A stretch of 6,141 bases of DNA from Treponema sp. GTDB taxonomy: Bacteria > Spirochaetota > Spirochaetia > Treponematales > Treponemataceae. Shown here in pieces: positions 1 to 5,580 of this stretch (the stretch's first letter is position 1; every line of letters starts with the position of its first letter). The notes beneath the pieces were generated by a model. That model saw only the letters and a list, made by a program, of their open reading frames with translations, was not told the origin of the DNA and did no database searches. The DNA lies in NCBI GenBank assembly GCA_016282455.1, contig JAEEKM010000293.1:1-6141 (forward strand). Reading direction: 5' to 3'. The position numbers and the translations under genes are program-made.

Positions 1-20
1 AAAATCTTGCGGTAGCTTTT

Positions 21-284
21 ATGAACTCCCCCAAGAGACCAAATAGAGAAACCCTTCATGAACTCTGCCAGAAAGAGGATAAAACCGAAGCGGCCTCTTA
101 CGTTCACTACACCAAGGGGGCTGCCCGCCAGCTCTTTTTGCAGAAAACGGCAGCGTCCGCACAGATACTCGAAGACACTTTGCGCGGTAAGGCTGAAGGC
201 GACATTGAAGCACTGTCTGACCAGTTCATTGCAGACTACAAGGAAGCAATTGCAGAACTTAAGCGTTACACAAAGCAGGATTAG
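21..284 (+). CDS. small hypothetical protein, start uncertain
   Basis: I do not recognise this 87-residue product. It is hydrophilic, rich in Glu, Lys, Ala and Gln, and the second half (about residues 35-87) looks like one or two amphipathic helices. No membrane segment, signal peptide, Cys-pair motif or catalytic motif is visible. Its composition is more protein-like than the other frames over the same bases, which give Arg/Pro/Ser-rich translations. ATG at 21 is the only in-frame ATG near the left edge, but the frame stays open to base 3 and the sequence before the ATG has no good ribosome binding site, so the gene may start before the window. A TAG at 13-15 in another frame could be the end of an upstream gene. 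It ends six bases before a -35-like box for the next gene, so it is probably transcribed separately from it. Confidence 0.55.
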   Translation: MNSPKRPNRETLHELCQKEDKTEAASYVHYTKGAARQLFLQKTAASAQILEDTLRGKAEGDIEALSDQFIADYKEAIAELKRYTKQD

Positions 285-289
285 GAAAC

Positions 290-318
290 TTGAAGAGAGG
301 GATTAACTTCGCTATACT
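290..318 (+). promoter_or_regulatory. sigma-70-like promoter of rlmI, predicted leaderless start
   Basis: TTGAAG at 290-295, a 17-bp spacer and TATACT at 313-318 make a good sigma-70-type promoter. The -10 box ends 6 nt before the ATG at 325, so a transcript starting at the usual distance would begin at or within a base or two of that ATG. There is no Shine-Dalgarno at a working distance: the nearest purine run (291-301) lies about 24 nt upstream and inside the promoter. The same geometry recurs in front of tatD. Confidence 0.6.
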
Positions 319-324
319 GTTTTC

Positions 325-1302
325 ATGAACGAAACAACAAGAATCTATCTTAAGTCAAGAGAAGAAACAGAAGTAAATCAGGGATTCCCCTGGGTTTATG
401 ATAACGAAATTGCAAACGTAAAATGGCTTTCACAGGACGGAAGCGGAGTTAAAACCACTCCCCTTTCTGAATGTCAGGTAAAAGACGGAAGTCTTGTGGA
501 AGTTTATGCCAATGCCGGTGGTTTTCTTGGAACTGCCGTGATCAACAAAAAATCAAAAATCACCCTGCGCCTTATTGGACGGGAACACGCAGATAAAATT
601 CTTTCTGAAAAAAGCCTCTACATTTCTCACCTGGTACACGAAGCGGTGAACATCAGGGGGCTGCATTTTTCTCAGGAAGACAGCTGCCGCCTCATTTACG
701 GAGAAGCAGACGGACTTCCCGGACTTATTGTTGAACGCTATGTGAGCGAAGGGAAAGTTTATCTTGTAGTACAGTTTCTTGCCCTTGCCTGCGAAGTCTT
801 TAGGGAAGAAATTATTGCAGCCCTTAAGGAGAGCTGTCACCCCTACGGCATTTATGAACGCAGCGATGAAAAAGTGCGCGAAAAAGAAGGACTCCCCCTT
901 AGCTCAGGATGGATTGGCACTGCACGGGATACAAGAATCATCATTAAAGAAAACGGGGTTCTTCTTGAAGTGGACATTAAAAACGGACAGAAAACCGGCT
1001 ACTTCCTTGACCAAAAATGGAACAGAAAACGGGTTGCAGAACTATGCCATGGAAAGAGGGTTTTAGACACCTTTACCCACACAGGTGCATTCGGACTCAA
1101 TGCTTTTATGGGTGGCGCCAGAGAAGTTATCAGCGTAGACATAAGCGATGAAGCTGTTGCACAGACAAAACGCAACATCAGTCTTAACGGAGCTGACAAA
1201 AAAGTTACTGCCCTTCAGAAAGATGTTTTTGACCTTTTAAAAGAATATGAAGAAAAAGGCGAAATGATTACGTCAAACATTTCGCCTTTTTCTTTATTTT
1301 AA
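325..1302 (+). CDS. rlmI: RlmI-like methyltransferase, N-terminal fragment (PUA and SAM-binding motif)
   Basis: This is the 325-residue product expected if translation stops at the TAA at 1300-1302. It keeps the PUA-like domain, the middle domain and SAM motif I (VLDTFTHTGAFG, 246-257). It lacks the DPP motif and the Cys-containing TCSCS motif, so it should not be catalytically active. The last 11 residues (ITSNISPFSLF) come from the inverted copy inside the insert and have no counterpart in the family. The start at ATG 325 is supported by the promoter geometry and by the PUA-like region beginning a few residues later. Confidence 0.7.
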   Translation: MNETTRIYLKSREETEVNQGFPWVYDNEIANVKWLSQDGSGVKTTPLSECQVKDGSLVEVYANAGGFLGTAVINKKSKITLRLIGREHADKILSEKSLYISHLVHEAVNIRGLHFSQEDSCRLIYGEADGLPGLIVERYVSEGKVYLVVQFLALACEVFREEIIAALKESCHPYGIYERSDEKVREKEGLPLSSGWIGTARDTRIIIKENGVLLEVDIKNGQKTGYFLDQKWNRKRVAELCHGKRVLDTFTHTGAFGLNAFMGGAREVISVDISDEAVAQTKRNISLNGADKKVTALQKDVFDLLKEYEEKGEMITSNISPFSLF

Positions 1303-1341
1303 GAATATGAAGAAAAAGGCGAAATGTTTGACGTAATCATT
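1241..1341 (+). repeat. 60-bp duplication with an inverted copy inside rlmI
   Basis: A 26-bp direct repeat occurs at 1241-1266 and 1301-1326, offset by exactly 60 bp. Between the copies, 1267-1294 is the perfect reverse complement of 1310-1337. The inverted match extends outward by 4 bp to give 32-bp arms at 1263-1294 and 1310-1341 around a 15-nt loop (1295-1309). A 17-bp core, AAGAAAAAGGCGAAATG, therefore occurs three times: 1250-1266 (+), 1278-1294 (reverse) and 1310-1326 (+). Bases 1295-1300 (TATTTT) are not clearly explained by either copy. The insert keeps the reading frame but adds TAA at 1300-1302. Confidence 0.93.
1250..1300 (+). terminator. intrinsic terminator-like hairpin created inside rlmI
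   Basis: Arms 1250-1266 and 1278-1294 pair perfectly over 17 bp around an 11-nt loop (1267-1277). The GC-rich part is GGCGAAATG/CATTTCGCC, and a T-rich tract (TTTTTCTTTATTTT, 1287-1300) follows it, preceded by a matching A-run. This is the standard form of a rho-independent terminator. It exists only because the inverted copy lies beside the original, so it is probably a by-product of the rearrangement. If real and active it would reduce transcription into miaA. Confidence 0.5.
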
Positions 1342-1638
1342 CTTGATCCTCCTGCCTTTACAAAAAGTGCAAAGCAGATTCAAAAAGCATACGGCGGTTA
1401 CAAGGAAATAAACCTTAGGGCAATGAGGCTTTTACGCGAAGGCGGCATTCTTGTTACCTGTTCCTGTTCTTACTATTTTGATGAAAACAATTTTTATTCC
1501 ATGCTCATGCATGCCGCTAAGGACAGCCACAAAAAAGTGCAGGTTCTGGAAAAAAGAGGCGCTGCCCCTGACCATCCGGTGCTCATCGGTTACCCCCAGA
1601 GTGAATACCTCAAGTGTGCAATCTGCCGGGTAAGTTAA
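1324..1638 (+). CDS. rlmI: RlmI-like methyltransferase, C-terminal fragment (catalytic motifs)
   Basis: This is the rest of the interrupted methyltransferase, in the same frame as the N-terminal part because the insert is 60 bp. If translated alone from ATG 1324 it gives 104 residues with DPPAFTKS (8-15), a glycine turn LREGGILVTCSCS with Cys46 and Cys48, and the usual C-terminal strand ending KCAICRVS. It lacks the SAM-binding motif and is unlikely to fold or work alone. The ATG is an internal Met codon of the original gene, not an evolved start; the purine-rich sequence just before it (GAAAAAGGCGAA) could give weak initiation. The stop at 1636-1638 lies 1 nt before the miaA ATG. Confidence 0.6.
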   Translation: MFDVIILDPPAFTKSAKQIQKAYGGYKEINLRAMRLLREGGILVTCSCSYYFDENNFYSMLMHAAKDSHKKVQVLEKRGAAPDHPVLIGYPQSEYLKCAICRVS

Positions 1639-1639
1639 T

Positions 1640-2590
1640 ATGAGCGGCTCTTACAACTGCGTAGTGCTTTTAGGCCCGACTGCGGTGGGAAAAACCTCAC
1701 TTGGAGTTGCCATTGCCAGGCACTACGGCTGGGACATAATCAGTGCAGACTCACGCCAGGTTTACAGGGGACTTGACCTTGGAAGCGGTAAGGATTTGTC
1801 CGAGTACACAAGTGGCGGAGAGCCGGTAAAAACTCATCTTATAGACATTACCACCCTGCATGAAGAATACAATGTTTTCCGTTTTCAAAATGACTTTTAC
1901 ACAATTGCAAAAGATTTTCTTTCTGAAGGGAAAACACCTTTTGTAGTGGGCGGAACAGGCATGTACATTGACTCAGTTGCAAGGGGCTACGATTTTGTAC
2001 CAGTGCCGGAAAATGAAAAGTTAAGGGAAGAACTTTCTAAAAAAAGTCTTGAAGAATTAGATGCAATGCTTCTTTCACTCAGGCCAAACCTTCACAACAA
2101 AAGTGACCTGCTCATAAGGGAGAGGGTTGTCCGTGCAATAGAAATTGAAACTTTTATGAAAAGCGAAGAATGCAGGGAATTAAGAAAAAGTCTCCCCCAG
2201 AGACCGGACATAAAGTGTCTTTTAATTGGCACTACTCTTCCCAGGGAAAAACTTCATGCAAACATAAAAAAGCGCCTTAGGGAACGCATGGAAGCAGGAA
2301 TGGTAGAAGAAGTAAAAAATCTTCATGAAAAAGACGGCTTTAGCTGGGAAAGGCTTGAAAAACTTGGTCTTGAGTACAGGTTTATAAGTGAATATCTTGA
2401 AGGAAAAATAAAAAGCGAAGAAGAAATGGAAGAAAAGCTCTACCACGCAATCTGCCAGTTTGCAAAAAGACAGGAAACCTGGTTCCGCGGCATGCAAAAA
2501 AAAGGGGCTGCCATCCACTTTCTCCCTTCCGACGTAGGATACAAAGAGAAGCTTTCGGCAGCCTTTAAGTTAATCGATTCTAAGCGTTAA
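1640..2590 (+). CDS. miaA: tRNA dimethylallyltransferase
   Basis: MiaA transfers a dimethylallyl group from DMAPP to N6 of A37 in tRNAs reading codons that begin with U, the first step towards ms2i6A. The 316-residue length is normal. Visible motifs are the P-loop GPTAVGKTS (12-20), SADSRQVYRGLDLGSGK (35-51) with the catalytic-type Asp37, VVGGTGMY (102-109), the RERVVRAIEI helix, the KKRLRERMEAGMVEEV segment and RQETWFR (277-283). ATG 1640 starts 1 nt after the rlmI stop, with only a weak GGTAAG as ribosome binding site, so translation is probably coupled to rlmI. No promoter of its own was found. Its last 11 bases overlap the 3' end of the convergent gene at 2580-2801. Both upstream genes act on RNA modification, so the pairing makes functional sense. 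Confidence 0.95.
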   Translation: MSGSYNCVVLLGPTAVGKTSLGVAIARHYGWDIISADSRQVYRGLDLGSGKDLSEYTSGGEPVKTHLIDITTLHEEYNVFRFQNDFYTIAKDFLSEGKTPFVVGGTGMYIDSVARGYDFVPVPENEKLREELSKKSLEELDAMLLSLRPNLHNKSDLLIRERVVRAIEIETFMKSEECRELRKSLPQRPDIKCLLIGTTLPREKLHANIKKRLRERMEAGMVEEVKNLHEKDGFSWERLEKLGLEYRFISEYLEGKIKSEEEMEEKLYHAICQFAKRQETWFRGMQKKGAAIHFLPSDVGYKEKLSAAFKLIDSKR

Positions 2591-2801
2591 CCGCAATTTT
2601 TTCCTCACCAGTTTCAATCTTGGTAAGGTAACCGGTGCGCAGACAGCTTTCAAACAGTGCCTTTGAAATGAAATCTGTCGTTACGTCGCTGAAACCGTCT
2701 TTGTCGCGTACAATGCGAACTACATAGCCGTCATCTGTTTCACGCACGATAGTCATAAAATCAGTAGTTTTTCCTATGCTTTTTAATGTATAACTGCCCA
2801 T
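2580..2801 (-). CDS. small conserved-looking hypothetical protein
   Basis: I do not recognise this 73-residue product. It is soluble and mixed alpha/beta in appearance: strands around DFMTIVRETDDGYVVRIVRD (about 14-33), then a helix (FISKALFESCLRTGYL) and a polar C-terminus. No signal peptide, membrane segment or known motif is visible. It is well supported as a real gene: AGGAGA (2808-2813) sits 6 nt before the ATG, and a perfect TATAAT (2840-2845 on the minus strand) lies further upstream, giving a predicted leader of about 30 nt. The stop codon (TAG, 2580-2582) lies inside the end of miaA, so the two convergent genes overlap by 11 bp with no terminator visible between them. A small regulatory or nucleic-acid-binding protein is possible but nothing in the sequence shows it. 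Confidence 0.8.
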   Translation of the reverse strand: MGSYTLKSIGKTTDFMTIVRETDDGYVVRIVRDKDGFSDVTTDFISKALFESCLRTGYLTKIETGEEKIAVNA

Positions 2802-2807
2802 AGTTAA

Positions 2808-2845
2808 TCTCCTGTAGTTTAATAAAAATCGGCCTTACAATTATA
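2808..2845 (-). promoter_or_regulatory. promoter and ribosome binding site of the small minus-strand gene
   Basis: On the minus strand a perfect TATAAT lies at 2845-2840, with only a weak -35 upstream of it (around 2869-2862). AGGAGA at 2813-2808 is the ribosome binding site, 6 nt from the ATG. Unlike its divergent neighbour tatD, this gene has a normal leader. The -10 box sits in the spacer of a 13-bp inverted repeat. Confidence 0.55.
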
Positions 2846-2864
2846 TTTTCGGATTTTTATTAAA
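2818..2864. repeat. 13-bp perfect inverted repeat around a -10 box
   Basis: TTTAATAAAAATC (2818-2830) and its exact reverse complement (2852-2864) flank a 21-bp spacer that contains the TATAAT of the minus-strand promoter. The arms are very A+T-rich, so chance is less unlikely than the length suggests. The position is what one would expect of an operator, or of a hairpin-forming region between divergent promoters. Confidence 0.5.
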
Positions 2865-2869
2865 ACTCA

Positions 2870-2898
2870 TTAGCATTTTCATTAAAAAGTGCTAGAAT
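2870..2898 (+). promoter_or_regulatory. sigma-70-like promoter of tatD, predicted leaderless start
   Basis: TAGAAT at 2893-2898 is a good -10 box. With a 17-bp spacer the -35 would be TTAGCA (2870-2875), a 4-of-6 match. The -10 ends exactly 6 nt before the ATG at 2905, the same spacing as at rlmI, and no Shine-Dalgarno is present between them. A transcript would begin at or next to the start codon. Confidence 0.5.
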
Positions 2899-2904
2899 CT
2901 GACT

Positions 2905-3660
2905 ATGATCTTATGCGATGCACACCTCCATCTTGTTCAATTAAATAAACCTCCGGTTTTTGAAAAAGTTACAGACTATTACGCGGCAAGCTGTGCCCAT
3001 GAAGAAAATGAGTTTTTGCAGATGGAAAAGGAGATAAAAAACTTAAACGAAGAAAACCCGTCTTTTCATATAATCCCTGCATTTGGACTTCACCCCCAGA
3101 AGCCTGACCTTAAACTTCTGCCATTTTTAGAAAAACTTTGCCAGGAAAAACGCATCAGGGCAATTGGAGAAAGCGGTTTTGATTTTTTGTCGCCAGATTT
3201 TAAGTCTGAAAAAGACAAACAGGAAGAAGCCTGGAGAAACTGCCTCTCTCTTGCAAAAGAACATTCTCTTCCCCTTATCATCCATGACAGAAAGGCACTG
3301 GATATTCTTTTTTCCTATACAAAAGAGATGAAAAGCCTGCCCGCCCTTCTTTTTCATTCCTTTGCCTTTGGCCTTAGGGAAGCAGAAGCCCTGCTTGCAA
3401 AGGGAATAAACGCTTATTTTTCTTTTGGAAAACAGCTGCTTAACGGGAACAAAAAAAGCCTTGAATGTGCCGCATGCCTTCCGACAGAAAGACTTCTTCT
3501 TGAAACAGATGCCCCCTTTCAGACGCTTAAGGGAGAAAAGGAAACCCTGCCCCAGGAAATTATGAAGGTTTATGAAAAGGCAGTAGAGTTAAGGGAAGCA
3601 AAAAGAGATGTTTTTGAAAAAGCAATGAAAGAAAACTTTTGTTCTTTATTTAGTCTTTAA
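2905..3660 (+). CDS. TatD-family metal-dependent hydrolase (putative DNase)
   Basis: TatD-family proteins are cytoplasmic amidohydrolase-fold TIM barrels with two divalent metals; characterised members are DNases involved in DNA quality control or breakdown. All expected metal ligands are visible: His7 and His9 in DAHLHL, Glu89 in GESGFDF, His127 in IIHDRKA, His151 in FHSF and Asp202 in LETDAPF. At 251 residues it is slightly shorter than typical TatD (about 260), and the family motif GE-[IC]-GLD reads GESGFDF, so it is a divergent member. It has its own promoter and is divergent from the small gene at 2580-2801. A terminator hairpin follows 33 nt after the stop. The true substrate cannot be told from sequence. 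Confidence 0.88.
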   Translation: MILCDAHLHLVQLNKPPVFEKVTDYYAASCAHEENEFLQMEKEIKNLNEENPSFHIIPAFGLHPQKPDLKLLPFLEKLCQEKRIRAIGESGFDFLSPDFKSEKDKQEEAWRNCLSLAKEHSLPLIIHDRKALDILFSYTKEMKSLPALLFHSFAFGLREAEALLAKGINAYFSFGKQLLNGNKKSLECAACLPTERLLLETDAPFQTLKGEKETLPQEIMKVYEKAVELREAKRDVFEKAMKENFCSLFSL

Positions 3661-3682
3661 TCAATCTGCCGGAGCCTTGGGT

Positions 3683-3737
3683 AAAAAAAATAAGGGGACG
3701 ATTCCAGAACAGAATCATCCCCCTCCTCCTTATTTTA
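3683..3737. terminator. bidirectional terminator between tatD and the arabinan operon, stronger on minus
   Basis: Arms 3694-3704 (GGGGACGATTC) and 3712-3722 pair around a 7-nt loop (3705-3711). Read on the plus strand there is one internal C-A mismatch, followed by a poor T-tract (CTCCTCCTTATTTTA). Read on the minus strand the same position becomes a U-G wobble, giving an unbroken 11-bp stem followed directly by TTATTTTTTTT (complement of 3683-3693). It is therefore best suited to ending the minus-strand operon, and it may also end tatD. It lies in the 111-bp gap between the two convergent stops, which holds nothing else that I can see. Confidence 0.8.
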
Positions 3738-3771
3738 ACGCGGCAAAACCTTCCGCAAAAAAATACAAAGT

Positions 3772-4674
3772 TTATGAAAGACAGGGCCAGCCGTTTTCAA
3801 AGGTCATGGGCTCTATCTGCAGCTGCTGAAGGCCATTGTTTTCGCGGTCGTAGGCATGGTAAACAAGATAGATCTTTCCGTCTGTATCCCTGAAAACCGA
3901 ATTGTGGCCCGGACCTGCCCAGCGTTTGTGGCTTGAACCGTCGCGAAGAAGGAAACCTCCGCTTTCTGTCATGGGAACTCCGGCTTTATCTAAGTAAGGG
4001 CCTGTAATTGAGCGGCTTCGACCGACAACAATATGGTAGCTGCTTGCAGTGCCACGGCAGCAGAAGTCATGGCTTGCAAAAAGGTAGTACCAGTCTCCTT
4101 CCTTAAAAATAAATCCGCCTTCCACAGGGTTTGGCTCAGTCTGTCTTGAAGCTACAAAAAGTGCTTCTGACCCCTTTGTAATTGTACCGTCTTCTTCAAG
4201 CGGAAAGAGAACAAGTCCGCCCCAGAAAGAACCGAAGAGAAAATAATCCCTTCCCTTTTCATCTGCGGCTACGGCAGGGTCAATGGCGTTATAGTTGTCG
4301 CTCTCTTTTGAAAGCAGCACTGCCCCCCTGTCAGTCCAGCCAAAGTCAGGGGATGTAGGGTCAAGCGTTTTTGTTTCTGCAAGACCAATGGCAGATTTGT
4401 TTTTTCCAAAAGTAGAAACTGCGTAGTAGATGCGCCACCTGCCATTGCGGTAAACCACTTCGGGGGCCCAGAAATCAGTGCTGCCCGGAATGCTTATCTT
4501 TGTCCACTCAGGATTTTCGTTAAAAACTTTACCCCTGTAAGTCCAGTTCTTTAAGTCGGAAGAAGAAGATACAGGAATGCCAGGTCCAGTCTGGAATCTC
4601 CAGTAAGTGTTACCTTCCCTTACAATAACCGGGTCGTGGGCTAAGACAAAGCCTGTTAAGTCAAGCAGCGCCAT
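3772..4674 (-). CDS. GH43 arabinan endo-1,5-alpha-L-arabinosidase, cytoplasmic
   Basis: This is a single-domain five-bladed beta-propeller glycoside hydrolase of family 43, closest in motifs to endo-1,5-alpha-L-arabinanases, which cut arabinan or arabino-oligosaccharides. The catalytic triad is visible: Asp14 in AHDPVI (base), Asp132 in NAIDP (pKa modulator) and Glu185 in PVEGGFIF (acid). Other family signatures are FWAPEV (69-74), VSTFGKNKSAIGLAETKTLD, FGSFWGGL, HDFCCRG and GPGHNSVF, whose His257 matches the metal-binding His of arabinanases. The 300 residues start almost at the first blade with no signal peptide, so the enzyme should stay in the cytoplasm. AGGGAG (4681-4686) lies 6-7 nt before the ATG and supports the start. 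It is the last gene of an operon, 17 bp after a sugar permease gene, which suggests it acts on imported oligosaccharides. Exo-arabinofuranosidase activity is a possible alternative. Confidence 0.88.
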   Translation of the reverse strand: MALLDLTGFVLAHDPVIVREGNTYWRFQTGPGIPVSSSSDLKNWTYRGKVFNENPEWTKISIPGSTDFWAPEVVYRNGRWRIYYAVSTFGKNKSAIGLAETKTLDPTSPDFGWTDRGAVLLSKESDNYNAIDPAVAADEKGRDYFLFGSFWGGLVLFPLEEDGTITKGSEALFVASRQTEPNPVEGGFIFKEGDWYYLFASHDFCCRGTASSYHIVVGRSRSITGPYLDKAGVPMTESGGFLLRDGSSHKRWAGPGHNSVFRDTDGKIYLVYHAYDRENNGLQQLQIEPMTFENGWPCLS

Positions 4675-4691
4675 TTCTATACTCCCTGTCC

Positions 4692-5570
4692 TTATTTCAA
4701 GCCTGTCATAGCAACGGAAGCAATAATCTGCTTCTGGAATACCATGAAGACGATGAGGATTGGAAGAAGTGCAATCACAGATGCAGTAAGCAGAAGAGGA
4801 TAGTCAGTGTTGATTGCATACATTGCGTTTAGACGGCTGATCATAACCTGTACGGTTAAAAGATTGTCGTCGTTTAAGTAAATACTCGGAGCAAAGTAAT
4901 CGTTCCATGCACCCATGAACCAGAGGATTGCCTGGGCTGCAATAGCGGGTCTTGCGTTTGGAAGCATTATCTGGAAGAAGATACGCAGGTAACCGGCACC
5001 GTCAATGCGGGCACTTTCTATCATGGAAGTAGGAATACCGCTCATGTACTGGCGCAGGAAGAAAATCATGCTCACGTTTCCAAGCATACCGGGTACGATA
5101 AGGGGCCACCAGGTGTTCACCCAGCCGATGCGGGCATAGATGATAAAGGTTGGAATCATGATTACAGAGAAAGGAATCATCATGGTTGCAAGTTCTGCAA
5201 GGAAGAGCTGGTTCTTTCCGGGGAAGCGCAGCTTTGAGTAAGAGAAGGCTGCCATGGAAGAAACTGTTGTTCCCACAAGAATTGTGCTGACTGCAATGAT
5301 GATTGAGTTTAAGATACCGCGCTGAAGTTTTGGTGTCATTTCCCACACACGGCGGAAGTAGTTACCCCACTGAGGATTCTTTGGCATGGCAAGAGAAAGC
5401 TGGGTTGTAAGGAACTGTCCCGGAGTTTTAAGGGAAGACTCAAACATCCATACTAAAGGAATGACCATGATTAAGGCACCTAAAGTGAGGAAGATGTATA
5501 CAATGGCATTACCTAAAGTTTCGTTTCTTTTCTGAGAGCCGTATTTGGCAACTTCAATCTGTTCTGGCAT
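4692..5570 (-). CDS. ABC sugar transporter permease, MalG/UgpE type
   Basis: This is an inner-membrane permease subunit of a carbohydrate ABC importer (CUT1 family). The 292 residues hold six probable membrane helices, roughly 21-40, 86-108, 122-145, 153-173, 206-222 and 257-278. The cytoplasmic EAA loop that contacts the ATPase is ESARIDGAGYLRIFFQIMLP (185-204), a good match apart from Ser for the second residue. The N-terminal 20 residues are polar and cytoplasmic. AGGAGG (5577-5582) stands 6 nt before the ATG and overlaps the stop of the upstream permease gene, implying coupled translation of the two subunits. With the GH43 enzyme downstream, arabinose oligomers are the likely cargo, but that is inferred from context only. 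Confidence 0.93.
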   Translation of the reverse strand: MPEQIEVAKYGSQKRNETLGNAIVYIFLTLGALIMVIPLVWMFESSLKTPGQFLTTQLSLAMPKNPQWGNYFRRVWEMTPKLQRGILNSIIIAVSTILVGTTVSSMAAFSYSKLRFPGKNQLFLAELATMMIPFSVIMIPTFIIYARIGWVNTWWPLIVPGMLGNVSMIFFLRQYMSGIPTSMIESARIDGAGYLRIFFQIMLPNARPAIAAQAILWFMGAWNDYFAPSIYLNDDNLLTVQVMISRLNAMYAINTDYPLLLTASVIALLPILIVFMVFQKQIIASVAMTGLK

Positions 5571-5580
5571 GTCTTTCCTC

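Larger units (their letters stand above)
325..1638 (+). pseudogene. rlmI: 23S rRNA (cytosine-C5) methyltransferase RlmI-like, interrupted by one in-frame stop
   Basis: This is a class I SAM-dependent rRNA methyltransferase of the RlmI/YccW family, which in E. coli makes m5C1962 in 23S rRNA. In order: an N-terminal PUA-like region (about 1-75, with FPWVYDNEI at 21-29), the family segment RLIYGEADGLPGL from residue 122, TGYFLDQKWNR near 222-232, the SAM-binding motif VLDTFTHTGAFG at 246-257, and after the interruption DPPAFTKS and TCSCS. The whole span is one reading frame with a single TAA at 1300-1302, carried by a 60-bp duplicated/inverted insert. Without 60 bp the product would be 417 residues, near the family norm of about 400, with the natural join GEM-FDVIILDPP. 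Everything else is intact, so the lesion is recent or an artefact. The miaA ATG follows 1 nt after the stop. Confidence 0.8.

Noticed and set aside
1307..1320. ATG at 1307 as the start of the downstream methyltransferase fragment
   Set aside because: It is not in the frame of the C-terminal fragment; the in-frame Met is at 1324.
1250..1326. Three copies of a 17-bp core as a CRISPR-like or mobile repeat array
   Set aside because: One copy is inverted, the spacings are irregular, and all copies derive from the local rlmI coding sequence. No insertion-sequence ends or target-site duplication independent of that sequence are present.
2222..2518. Open frame of 98 codons on the minus strand inside miaA
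   Set aside because: It is a Phe/Lys-rich antisense shadow of a conserved gene with no ribosome binding site.
2802..2904. Riboswitch or structured RNA in the divergent intergenic region
   Set aside because: The region is only 103 bp, is A+T-rich, and is accounted for by two promoters and an inverted repeat; tatD appears to have no leader at all.
5002..5346. Open frame of 114 codons on the minus strand inside the MalG-type permease
   Set aside because: It is on the same strand in a shifted frame, and the His/Ser/Asn-rich translation is typical of a frame-shifted membrane-protein gene. The permease frame carries all the family motifs.
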